39,549 nt of DNA from CAVOJV01 sp963696325 (GTDB lineage: Bacteria > Pseudomonadota > Gammaproteobacteria > Competibacterales > Competibacteraceae). A program made the position numbers and the translations under genes. Numbering within the stretch: the stretch's first letter is position 1; each line of letters begins with the position of its first letter. The DNA lies in NCBI GenBank assembly GCA_963696325.1, contig CAVOJV010000046.1, positions 1-39,549 on the forward strand, written 5' to 3'. The notes beneath the pieces are model-generated. The model did no database searches. It was given only the letters and a program-made list of their open reading frames with translations, and had not been told where the DNA came from. Shown here piece by piece: positions 17,737 to 27,300 of the stretch.

Positions 17737-19278
17737 TCAATCTAATGCCCGCCTCGGCAAATCCAGCAGGAACCTTCCCGCATTCGCCAGTTGCCGACCG
17801 AGCAGCGTCCAGTTTTCCGCCCGCTTGCACGCCTCCAGGCAGCGCAGGAAGCGCACCCGGTCTGCCTCGCTTTCCTGTTCGAGGATTGCGACCCAAAGCG
17901 CATCATCCACGTTATAAACCCGCCCATCCGCCAGACAAACCGGGATGACGGTCGCCACCGGCACAGCCAGATCCGCTGCCACCGCTCCCACTGCCGCGCG
18001 GATGTTGTTCGCCTTGATACCTTGCGGATGCAACAGGTCGTAGGGCGGTTGCCATTCGCGCAGCGGGCGTAACTGGTCAATGTGGCTGACCGCGACCAGC
18101 AGCGGCGGCGGGCGACGATCCGGACGGGCGGCTTGCCAGGCGCGTACGGCGTCGACTCTTTCCCGATCCACCTGCCGGTCGGCGCGATGCGCGGCGCACA
18201 CCCAGAGAATCAAATCCGCGTCCAGCACCGCTTTCCGCAGCGCCTTTTCGGCAAGCAATTCGGTATCGCAACCGGGCGTGTCGAAGATCAGGGCCGCGTC
18301 CAGCCCGTCGCGCTCCAGCCGGTAGGGTGTCAACGCCGCCGTGGTGTCCGGTAGCACGTCGGTCGCGGCGGTCAGCCGGCCAAACAGCGCGTTGATCAGG
18401 CTCGACTTGCCGGCGTTCGTCCGGCCCAGCACCACAATTCGCAGCGGTTCACCGACCGGCGCGGCGGCATCCGTAGCCCGTTTCAGATCGCGTCGGGAAA
18501 CCGGAGTCGCGGTAACCGTCGGTTCGGCACCGGCCAGTGTCAACTGGCCACTGTACAAGGCAATGGCGTAGTACCCGACCTTGCGCACATATTCCCGCAA
18601 TAACCAGCGCTGCAGTTCGTTCCAGGCCATGCCGTAGCTCTGCCCGCGCAGCTGTCCCCAGACTTCGCTCAATAGGGCATCGGCGGGATTGATGACCAGC
18701 CGCCCGGCCCGATACACGTTCAACAGACGTTCAGCGGTGGCTTTCCAGCGGTAGGCGCGGATTAGATCACCAATCGTCAGTCGGTGGCTGAACGGAATTT
18801 GCTCTGTGACCATGATACGCAGGTCACGACTGGCCCGTTCGATGATCAGCAGGGTGTGCGGCACGGTCAGTTCCAGCAATGGCCGCTCCACCTTCGGATG
18901 ATAGTGGCGAGCAACGATCTCCAGCGTGTTCTGCCCGAGCGCCCAGAGCCGACCGCCATCGTTCAGCGGCCAATCCTCCGGCTGCATTTGGCCGGCGAGT
19001 TCCTCGACCGCTGTCCAGGCGCCATCCGCCTGCGGTGGCCAGCGTGAATCGGGACTGGTCGCCGCCCCGGCCAGCAATTTACGGTCGCGCTGAAGCAACC
19101 AGTGTTGCAGCCCGTAACCGGCGGCGCTGCACAGCGCCATGGTGATCAACCACCCCGATAATGCCTTGGACTGCCACAGCCACAGCATTCCGAGCGGCAA
19201 CAACGCAATCAGCGGTAGTGCCCACATCGTCAGGGCCAGCAACCGCAGTCGGTCGAGCCGTTTGAACAGTGTTTTCAT
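17737..19278 (-). CDS. Membrane-anchored GTPase, second of a coupled pair
   Basis: A protein of 513 residues. Two predicted membrane segments lie near the N-terminus (about residues 12-35 and 43-60). A soluble region follows, then a TrmE/Era-like GTPase domain. The P-loop is GRTNAGKSS (Lys about 291), G3 is DTPGCD, and the G4-like motif is SHID. A helical tail follows. The exact family is not named with confidence; it resembles GTPases that occur with DUF697/YcjF-type proteins. ATG 19278 overlaps the stop of the upstream GTPase as ATGA, so the two are translationally coupled. A longer reading from 19476 is rejected because it only copies the end of the upstream gene in another frame. The cellular role is unknown. 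Confidence 0.82.
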   Translation of the reverse strand: MKTLFKRLDRLRLLALTMWALPLIALLPLGMLWLWQSKALSGWLITMALCSAAGYGLQHWLLQRDRKLLAGAATSPDSRWPPQADGAWTAVEELAGQMQPEDWPLNDGGRLWALGQNTLEIVARHYHPKVERPLLELTVPHTLLIIERASRDLRIMVTEQIPFSHRLTIGDLIRAYRWKATAERLLNVYRAGRLVINPADALLSEVWGQLRGQSYGMAWNELQRWLLREYVRKVGYYAIALYSGQLTLAGAEPTVTATPVSRRDLKRATDAAAPVGEPLRIVVLGRTNAGKSSLINALFGRLTAATDVLPDTTAALTPYRLERDGLDAALIFDTPGCDTELLAEKALRKAVLDADLILWVCAAHRADRQVDRERVDAVRAWQAARPDRRPPPLLVAVSHIDQLRPLREWQPPYDLLHPQGIKANNIRAAVGAVAADLAVPVATVIPVCLADGRVYNVDDALWVAILEQESEADRVRFLRCLEACKRAENWTLLGRQLANAGRFLLDLPRRALD

Positions 19279-20501
19279 CGCCGATCCGCTGGCGGTATCC
19301 TTACAAACCTCGCGCCCGCCGCCAGCGCTTCGGCGTAGACCCGACGCAACGCCTCCGCGTTCACCGGCCCATCCCGCCGCCGGGTGGCGAAGTAGTAGCC
19401 GGCGGCCTTGCCGAGCGCGTAGGTGGTCGCGCCGCTGGTGGTCGCGCCCCAGACCACGCCGACCGTTTGCCCCCACCAGGGAATGAGCTTGACCAGTTCC
19501 CGGCCCACCGTCCGCACCACATAGCCGACTCCGATCCCTGCGCCGAGCAGACCAAGAAATTCGGAAATCCCCCGCGCGTCCCAGTTCTGGCCGTACAAGG
19601 TGGCGAGACTGTGCAGCAGCTTGGCCTGCACCGCTGGCACTCCGACTAAATCCACCAGCGGTAACGCGCCGACGCCAGCGGCGGCCAGGGCATGACCGAC
19701 GATGTGAGGATGGGCGGCGCGCTCGTAGACATCGCGAATTCCAGCGTCACCCCGCAGCATCGCCTGCAAACCCAGGGTTGAGATCGCTTCGATCACCGTC
19801 CACAGCGCCTCCAAACCGTAGTTGGCCGGTTCAAAGTCGTCATCGGGGAGAGTCAGGTCGAGCGGTACCCAGCGCACCGGCGCGGTGCCCGGCAGTATAC
19901 CCAGCCGTTCGCGCTGCGCGGCCAAGGCGCGGGCGAGATCGGTGGGAACCTGGGGCGGCAGGGGTTCGCGGTCGTAGGGATAGGGCAACAGATGCCGCGC
20001 GCCGGGCGGATAGGCTTCGTGCAAGCCGGTCTGGGCGATCAGTACCGGCCATTCCGGATGACGCCGCCGCACCGCGCGCAGCACCTCGAACACAGCGTCT
20101 TGGCGAATGTCGGTAGCCTTCATCACTCCCAGCAACAGATGCGCCTGCGCTTCGCAATAGCGGATGTCCTCGGTGGGATCGTAGGCCACCTCGCCCAAAC
20201 CGCGCGTGTCGAGAAAGCGCACCACCGGCGCTTCAGTCGGAAAATCGTAGAACCGGGCGGTACGGGTGCAGGGCTGGAAGCCGTTGCCGATTTCGGCGGT
20301 TTCGCTGCCGGTCAGGGCGCGGATGATCGAGGTTTTGCCGGCCTGGGTTTTGCCGACCAGCCACAGCACCGGGAGCGGTTGCCGCGCCCGCGCCTCGCCC
20401 AAGGCTGTCTCCAGCGCCTCGTTATTCACCTGCGGTTTCAGCAAGGCTTCACGCAGTCTGCGCCAGTAATCAGGCCAATGGATCGAGTCGTGGGAGGTCA
20501 T
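19275..20501 (-). CDS. GTPase with C-terminal DUF697/YcjF-like membrane domain, first of a coupled pair
   Basis: A protein of 408 residues. A P-loop GTPase domain fills the N-terminal half: Walker A VGKTQAGKTS at about residues 49-58 and G3 as DTRGLGE. The canonical NKxD is not evident; the equivalent strand reads LIAQTGLHE. The C-terminal part (about residues 275-385) is hydrophobic and Gly/Ala-rich (VGHALAAAGVGALPLVDLVG, LLGAGIGVGYVVRTVGREL), like DUF697 domains that sit at membranes. ATG 20501 is chosen over an ATG 18 bases upstream because GGAG lies 8 bases before it. The pair may form a heteromeric GTPase at the inner membrane, by inference from coupling and paralogy. The substrate and process are unknown. 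Confidence 0.82.
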   Translation of the reverse strand: MTSHDSIHWPDYWRRLREALLKPQVNNEALETALGEARARQPLPVLWLVGKTQAGKTSIIRALTGSETAEIGNGFQPCTRTARFYDFPTEAPVVRFLDTRGLGEVAYDPTEDIRYCEAQAHLLLGVMKATDIRQDAVFEVLRAVRRRHPEWPVLIAQTGLHEAYPPGARHLLPYPYDREPLPPQVPTDLARALAAQRERLGILPGTAPVRWVPLDLTLPDDDFEPANYGLEALWTVIEAISTLGLQAMLRGDAGIRDVYERAAHPHIVGHALAAAGVGALPLVDLVGVPAVQAKLLHSLATLYGQNWDARGISEFLGLLGAGIGVGYVVRTVGRELVKLIPWWGQTVGVVWGATTSGATTYALGKAAGYYFATRRRDGPVNAEALRRVYAEALAAGARFVRIPPADRR

Positions 20502-20952
20502 GGGTATTCTCCGGTGCAAAACCCCCGTAACCCAACATTGCCGGAACTCATGATTTGCACCCTCAAGATGTATAATTTGATGACATCAGAAACTTATTTG
20601 GTAGGTCAATGACTTTCAAACACCGATTTTCACAGGCCTATTAACCGTCATATTTTACCCTACACTTTAATTTTGCTGAACTTGGGTAGTTATTAAAAGG
20701 TTATTTCTAAATCAATAACCTAGCTGTAATATTTTACTCGTTTGTCAGCCCAAAATAGCCGCTGTTAGGGGTCGGCGTGACGGTTTTATAGCGTCCATTT
20801 CTAACCGCTAGTGCCATCGCCTGCTGGTTTTTCACCCCGATAACGCCGAAAATGCTTAGATTTTCCCTCTATTTTTACCCTCACCCCTTGATCTGCTCGC
20901 CTTAGTCCTTCTAAAATTCAGTTTTTTATCCGTCACTAATAACCCCTAATCC
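20502..20952. other. AT-rich spacer between the GTPase pair and a transposase gene
   Basis: About 450 bases without a supportable gene, clearly richer in A+T than its neighbours. A perfect 7-base hairpin GGTTATT...AATAACC lies at 20699-20720. It must contain the promoter of the GTPase pair (a TATACA on the minus strand near 20565-20575 is one candidate) and the left end of the transposase-bearing element. I could not place that end because the right end is lost. Confidence 0.5.
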
Positions 20953-22368
20953 ATGCCCGATCTCAAGGCGTTTTTCAACCACCCCGCCAGCCCTCGACAG
21001 CGCCAATACGAAGCTATCCGTGCGGTCGTGGTCGATCAGCTGCCGGTTGAACAGGTCGCGCACCGGTTTGGCTATTCCGTTGCCACCCTCTACTCGCTGC
21101 TCCGTGATCTCAAGGCCGGCACGTTGGAACTGTTCCCACCGCCCGTGCGCGGTCCCTACGAGCGTCACACCCCTGAGCCGGTTCGGCAGTTGGTGGTGAA
21201 GTATCGCCACGCCCAGCTGTCGGCGGCTGAGATCAGTGGGCGTTTGGGCGAGGAGAACTATAAAATCTCGGTGCGTACGGTGGAGCGGATTCTGGCAGAC
21301 GCCGGGTTTCCAAAGCTGCACCGACGGAGTCGGCCCCAACGGGGCCGGACCCAGCGCAACCAACAGCTACCCGAACGCACTCAAGCGCTGGAGTTCGAGA
21401 CCCTCAAGCCGTTTCGCATCGATTGTCCGGTGGCGGGAGTGTTTTTCTTACCCTATGTGGTCGAAGCCGGGGTGATGGATATCGTCCGGCAGTGTGACTT
21501 GCCGACCTCCGCGGTCGTCAGTGCCGAACAGGCCGCTCTGGCAATGCTGGTATTGAAACTGATCGGCAGTGAACGCCTGAGTCATATCGCCTCCTATGAC
21601 CATGAGCCCGGCTTAGGCGTCTTTGCCGGGTTAACCGTGTTACCCAAGGCCAGCTTCATGACGACGTATTCGTGTCGGCTGTCCGAGGCCTTATTACAGG
21701 AGTTTCAACAGCACCTGCTACGGCAGTTCCAGACGGTGTATCCGCAGTTCTATCAGAGCGACTTTATTAACTTGGATTTTCACACCATTCCCCATTTCGG
21801 TACCGAATCGCAAATGGAGAAGGTGTGGGCCGGGGCCCGCGGCAAGGCCGTTAAGGGCGCCAACACGCTGTTGGCGCAAGATGCGGCCAGTAACGTCATC
21901 CTCTACACCCGGGCCGATATTCTGCGCAAAGACGAAGCCCGGGAAATTCAGCACTTTGTTCAGTACTGGAAAACGCTTCGCCACACGGTCAAGGAAACGT
22001 TGGTGCTTGACTGCCGCCTGACCAGCTATACCGTGCTCAACGAGTTAATGGCCGACGGCGTGCAGTTCATTACGCTGCGCCGCCGCAGTCAGGGACTCCT
22101 GAAAAAAGCGGCCGCGCTCCCCGACAACGTCTGGCAGCGAGTGACGTTGTCCATCCCCAAGCGGAAGCATAAAACCTGTCGGGTCGCTGAAAGCGAGGTC
22201 ACGTTAACGGGGTGTAGCCACCCCGTGCGCCAACTCATTATTACCGATCATGGCCGGGCACAGCCGACGGTGATGATCACCAACAATCGCGCCTTGCCCT
22301 TAGCCACACTTTTAGAGGTCTATGCAAACTGTTACCGGCTCAGATCGAAAACTTGTCACCCCAGCTAG
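20953..22368 (+). pseudogene. DDE transposase, 3'-truncated
   Basis: A frame of 471 codons with an N-terminal helix-turn-helix region (VEQVAHRFGYSVATLYSLL), a second DNA-binding segment (LSAAEISGRLGEENYKISVR) and a DDE-type core. Asp is in FINLDFHTIPHFG and the second Asp in TLVLDCRLTSYTVL. The frame ends with LPLATLLEVYANCYRLRSKTCHPS. The end of the core, where a Glu in a RWRIE-like motif is expected after LLEVYA, is replaced by unrelated sequence. The coding sequence is therefore probably cut at about 22325-22335 by deletion or rearrangement and is inactive. The family is not named with confidence. Confidence 0.72.
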
Positions 22369-22544
22369 ACAGCCACCAGCGGCTCGGCTGCTTGTGAGTG
22401 TAAGAGCAAGCGGGCATGCTGCAAACCACGAAATGTCGATTATCCTGATTTTGACGCTGGTGCTGAGCGTGTGGCGCTGCAGATGAGCAGCCGTTAACCA
22501 TCGACAGGCCCAATGCCACGACCACGGTGCATAAACATAAGGCC
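22369..22544. other. Spacer after the truncated transposase
   Basis: About 175 bases between the end of the broken transposase frame and the radical SAM gene. No gene, repeat or clear promoter was recognised. It probably contains the rearrangement junction scar and the radical SAM promoter. Confidence 0.4.
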
Positions 22545-24062
22545 ATGCCTGCGATAGTCCTGACGACGCTAAATGCGCGTTATTTCCATTCCTCATTGGG
22601 GCTGCGCTGCCTGCTGGCCAATATGGGTGAACTGCAGGCGGAAACCAAGCTGCTTGAGTTTATTATCACGCAGCGGCCCATCGACATCGTTGAACGCCTG
22701 CTCAATCAGCGACCCGCCATCGTCGGCTTTGGCGTCTATATCTGGAACGCAGCGGAAACGCTGCAGGTGGTGGCCCTGCTCAAACAGGTGCAACCGAGTA
22801 TCCTCGTCGTGCTGGGTGGCCCGGAGGTGAGTTATGAAACCGAGGGCCAAGCCATTGTGCAACTCGCCGATTATGTCATCACCGGCCCGGCGGACCTCAG
22901 CTTCGGCGCGCTCTGCCGCCGTCTGTTGAATAACGATACGCCCACTCACAAGGTGATCCCCTCGGAACAACCGCCGTTGACGCAACTAGCGCTGCCTTAC
23001 CGATTCTATACCGCCGAAGATATTGCCCAGCGGCTGATCTATGTCGAAGCCTCCAGAGGCTGTCCATTTAAATGCGAGTTTTGCCTGTCCGCGCTGGACA
23101 AAACCGCCTGGCCCTTTCGTCTTGATCCATTCCTGGCGGAACTGCAAGCCTTGTATGACCGGGGCACCCGGCAGTTCAAATTCGTGGACCGCACGTTCAA
23201 TTTAAACAGCAATACCAGCCTGCGGATTATGGAGTTCTTTCTGGACCGGCTGGACGCTGCATTATTCCTCCATTTTGAACTGATTCCGGACCACCTGCCG
23301 GACAGCTTGAAACGGGTGATAACGCGATTCCCGCCAGGCTCATTGCAATTCGAGATCGGTATTCAGACCTTCAATCCGGACGTGCAGGCACTCATCAGCC
23401 GCAAGCAGGACAATCAGAAAACGGCAGAAAACCTGATCTGGCTGCGCAGCGCCACGCAGGCCCATATCCATGCTGACTTGATCGTCGGACTGCCGGGAGA
23501 AACGGTTGCAAGCTTCGCCCACGGGTTCAATCGCCTGGTGGCGTTGAACCCTCACGAAATCCAGGTGGGCATCCTCAAGCGCTTGCGCGGCACGCCTATC
23601 AACCGGCATACGGGTGCCTGCGGCATCAAATATAACCCCTGTCCTCCCTACAACATCCTCTGCTCGGATTTGATCGACTTTGGGACTATGCAACGGCTCA
23701 ACCGCCTTGCCCGCTACTGGGAACTGATCGCCAACTCGGGGCGGTTTCGTCACAGCAAACCCGTCCTGTTGGGCGATGATCCCTTTGCGCGCTTTCTGGG
23801 CTTCAGCGACTGGCTGTTTGAAACGACCCAACAAACTCATCGGATTGCCCTGGAGCGATTATTCGAGCTTGTCTATCAGGGGCTGATCCGTGCATTGGGG
23901 GTGCGACAGGAGGTGGCTGCCGAAGCGGTATCCTGCGATTACCGGGAAAGCGGCGTAAAAGGCTGCCCTGTATTCCTACCTCGCGAAGGTGGACGGGACA
24001 CCCAGAAACAGACTAAATCGCCTCATGTGGCCGCCCGGCAAGCTCGGCAAATTAATGACTAA
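22545..24062 (+). CDS. B12-binding-domain radical SAM protein (DUF4080-type)
   Basis: A protein of 505 residues. The N-terminal cobalamin-binding-like Rossmann domain starts with IVLTTLNARYFHSSLGLRCL and has ILVVLGGPEVSYE. A radical SAM domain follows with the cluster motif CPFKCEFC (Cys about 173, 177 and 180, spacing CxxxCxxC) after YVEASRG. The C-terminal region fits DUF4080. The classical DxHxxG cobalamin motif is not seen, as is common in this subgroup. ATG 22545 with TAAGG upstream is preferred over a GTG 18 bases earlier. It probably binds a 4Fe-4S cluster and S-adenosylmethionine, but the substrate is unknown. It stands alone between a broken transposase and the glgX fusion, with no pathway partner nearby. 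Confidence 0.85.
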   Translation: MPAIVLTTLNARYFHSSLGLRCLLANMGELQAETKLLEFIITQRPIDIVERLLNQRPAIVGFGVYIWNAAETLQVVALLKQVQPSILVVLGGPEVSYETEGQAIVQLADYVITGPADLSFGALCRRLLNNDTPTHKVIPSEQPPLTQLALPYRFYTAEDIAQRLIYVEASRGCPFKCEFCLSALDKTAWPFRLDPFLAELQALYDRGTRQFKFVDRTFNLNSNTSLRIMEFFLDRLDAALFLHFELIPDHLPDSLKRVITRFPPGSLQFEIGIQTFNPDVQALISRKQDNQKTAENLIWLRSATQAHIHADLIVGLPGETVASFAHGFNRLVALNPHEIQVGILKRLRGTPINRHTGACGIKYNPCPPYNILCSDLIDFGTMQRLNRLARYWELIANSGRFRHSKPVLLGDDPFARFLGFSDWLFETTQQTHRIALERLFELVYQGLIRALGVRQEVAAEAVSCDYRESGVKGCPVFLPREGGRDTQKQTKSPHVAARQARQIND

Positions 24063-24123
24063 TGTGCTCTTAACATGTTGGTTTAACTATTGTTGACCTT
24101 CACCTAGGGGTTGACGGATCATC

Positions 24124-24303
24124 GTGGCAGAGTTCTTCTTGAGCATGACCCCAGCCGCATTCGTCTATTGCCACATCGAAGCAATCGCCCGAATCGGTTA
24201 TGATCCGCCAGCAGTAAACTGGGATATCAACTAGATCGAGTGGTGAGGGTGCCCCACCTGCGGTCGGTTCGTCCGTGCCTTGATCCCAGCGCCTGAATCA
24301 GAT
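24124..24303 (+). pseudogene. Possible decayed small gene with two in-frame stops
   Basis: One frame runs from GTG 24124 and reads through TAG and TGA to a final TGA at about 24301-24303. It gives IARIGYDPPAVNWDIN-stop-IEW-stop-GCPTCGRFVRALIP. The CPTC stretch looks like half of a zinc ribbon. Both stops are one C-to-T change from CAG and CGA. A chance frame cannot be excluded. Nothing else was recognised in 24063-24348. Confidence 0.3.
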
Positions 24304-24348
24304 GAACTGTGACTGAACAGCCAAAGTAACCACGGGATCATTATATAT

Positions 24349-27300
24349 ATGCTTATGCCTGCAACGGCGGTGTGGCCCGGCAAGCCCTATCCGCTGGGCG
24401 CTACCTGGGACGGCGAGGGGGTCAATTTCGCCCTGTTCTCGGAACATGCGGAGAAAGTGGAACTGTGTTTGTTCGATCCCAAGGGCCGGCGCGAGATCGA
24501 ACGCATCGAATTGCGGGAGCGGACGGATCAGACCTGGCATGCCTATCTGCCAGAAGCCCGCCCAGGCCTGCTCTACGGTTATCGCGTGCATGGTCCTTAC
24601 CAGCCGGAACGAGGGCATCGCTTCAATCCCCACAAACTGCTCTTGGACCCCTACGCCAAAGCCATCGTCGGCAGCTTGAACTGGAGCGATGCCCACTTTG
24701 GGTACCGAGTGGGCAGCCCGCGGGAAGATCTGAGCTTTAGTACCCGTAATAGCGCCTATGGTATGCCCAGATGCCAGGTGATCGACTCGGCTTTTAGTTG
24801 GGGTAATGACCGCCGGCCCAACACCCCCTGGCACCAGACGATCATCTACGAACTGCATGTCAAGGGGTTCACCATGCGCCATCCGGACGTTCCGGCGCCG
24901 CTGCGGGGGACTTACGCGGCGCTGGCCACCGCCCCGGTCATCGATTATCTGAAGCACCTGGGCATCACCGCCGTGGAATTGCTGCCTATCCAAGGCATGG
25001 TTGATGATCGTCACCTGGTGGATAAGGGCCTGCGCAACTACTGGGGCTATAACTCCATCGGCTATTTCGCCCCTGACCTGCGCTACTCGGCCAGCGGTCA
25101 GGTGAATGAATTCAAGACCATGGTCAAGACCCTGCACTCGGCCGGCATCGAGGTCATTCTCGACGTGGTCTACAACCACACCGCCGAAGGCAACCACCTG
25201 GGACCGACCCTGTGTTTTCGCGGTATCGATAACACCGCTTATTATCGCCTCACGCGCAATAATCCGCGCTATTACCTGGATTACACGGGCTGTGGCAACA
25301 CCCTGAACATGATGCACCCCAGGGTCCTGCAACTGATCATGGACAGCCTGCGCTACTGGGTGACAGAGATGCACGTCGACGGTTTTCGCTTCGATCTGGC
25401 GTCGGCGCTGGCCCGCGAACTGCACGAGGTGGACCAACTGGGGGCGTTCCTGGACATCATCCACCAGGACCCGGTGCTGTCCCAGGTCAAGCTGATTGCC
25501 GAACCCTGGGATCTGGGGGCGGGTGGCTACCAGGTGGGCAATTTCCCGGTGGGTTGGACGGAGTGGAACGGCAAGTATCGCGACGTGGTGCGCGATTACT
25601 GGCGGGGAGAGGGCGGCTTGATCGACAAGCTGGCCTACCGCCTGACCGGCTCCAGCGACCTGTATCAACACAACGGCCGCCGGCCTTACGCCAGCATCAA
25701 TTTCGTCACCGCCCACGATGGGTTCACTCTGACTGACCTGGTCAGTTATAACCAGAAGCATAACGAAGCCAACGGTGAAGGTAATCGAGACGGCGAAACC
25801 CACAATCGGAGCTGGAACTGCGGTGTTGAAGGGCCTGCCGATGACCCGAAGATCCAAGCAGTGCGCCTCCGCCAGCGACGCAACTTTCTGGCTACCCTGC
25901 TGTTGTCTCAGGGGGTGCCCATGCTGTTGGGCGGCGATGAGATCGGCCGTACCCAGCGCGGCAATAACAACGCCTATTGCCACGATAATCCATTGAGTTG
26001 GATGGATTGGGGCCTTGCCGAGGCGGAGCATGAGCTGCTGGAGTTTACCCGTCGCCTCATCCAGTTGCGCAGGCAACATCCCGTGTTACGGCGCCGACGC
26101 TTTTTTCAGGGCAAGCCCATCAGGGGTACGGGCGTCAAGGACATCACCTGGCTGGACCCTGATGGCAAAGAAATGAGCGATCAAAAATGGACCCAGTCAT
26201 TTGCCCGCTGTTTAGGGCTTTTTCTGTCCGGCGGGGTTCTGGAAGAACAGGACGAATGTGGTCACTTGGTTACCGATGACGATTTTCTGGTGCTGCTCAA
26301 CGCCCATCATGAAAACATTGTCTTTACACTTTCCTCGCAGTTTGAGAATGTCCAATTTCAAGTGCTCTTGGACACGAGCGGCGTAGCCGGGGCATATAAT
26401 CCGGCGAGTAGGTCCTATCGCCTGCAAGGACGTTCCCTGGCCCTGCTTACGCACAGCGGAATCGGTTCGTCCCCCTCTCAATACAACTTGAAGCATGCTC
26501 ATTCCATGCCCTTCGGCGCCCAGGTGCTCAGCGACGGGGGAGTGCGGTTTCGCTTATGGGCGCCGGCTGCGCAGCGGGTGGAGCTATGCCTGGAGGACAA
26601 AGGAACCCAGGCAGCGGTGCAGACTATGACGGCTGTAGAGGGGGGCTGGTTCGAACTGGTGAGCGAGCAGGCCAGGGCCGGGGACCGCTATCGCTTTATG
26701 ATCGACGGCAAGGAAAAAGTGCCCGATCCGGCGTCCCGTTATAACCCCGATGATGTGCGGGGTTCCAGCCAGGTCATCGATCCTCATGAGTTTGTCTGGC
26801 GTAACGATGGCTGGCGCGGACGGCCCTGGGAAGAGGCTGTCATCTATGAGTTGCATGTGGGTGCGTTCAGCCGGCAGGGCCGCTTTGCAGGGGTCAAAAA
26901 GCGTCTCGATTACCTGGTGCAACTGGGTGTTACCGCTATCGAGCTGATGCCGGTAGCGGATTTTCCGGGGGCACGCAACTGGGGTTACGAGGGGGTATTA
27001 CCGTTCGCCCCCGCTGCCGCTTATGGCCATCCGAACGAGCTGAAAGACCTGGTACAAGCCGCGCACCGTAAAGGACTGATGGTATTCCTGGCTGTTTGTT
27101 ACAGCCATTTCGGCTCCCCGTGCAACTATCTGTCCGGCTATGCTCCTCAGTTTTTCAGTGACCGATTGCAAACTCCCTGGGGAGCGGCCATCAATTTCGA
27201 CGGTCCGGGCAGCCGGGTAGTGCGGGACTTTGTCATCCACAATGCGCTGTATTGGTTGGAGGAGTTTCGCCTGGATGGCCTGCGTCTGAGCGCGGCGCAC

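Noticed and set aside
19279..19476. Upstream extension of the second GTPase (66 extra residues)
   Set aside because: It only re-reads the end of the upstream GTPase gene; the ATGA overlap start at 19278 is more plausible.
24298..26079. 593-codon open frame antisense to glgX
   Set aside because: It lies wholly opposite a strongly recognised GlgX sequence, resembles no family, and is the kind of long shadow frame expected from GC-rich codon bias.
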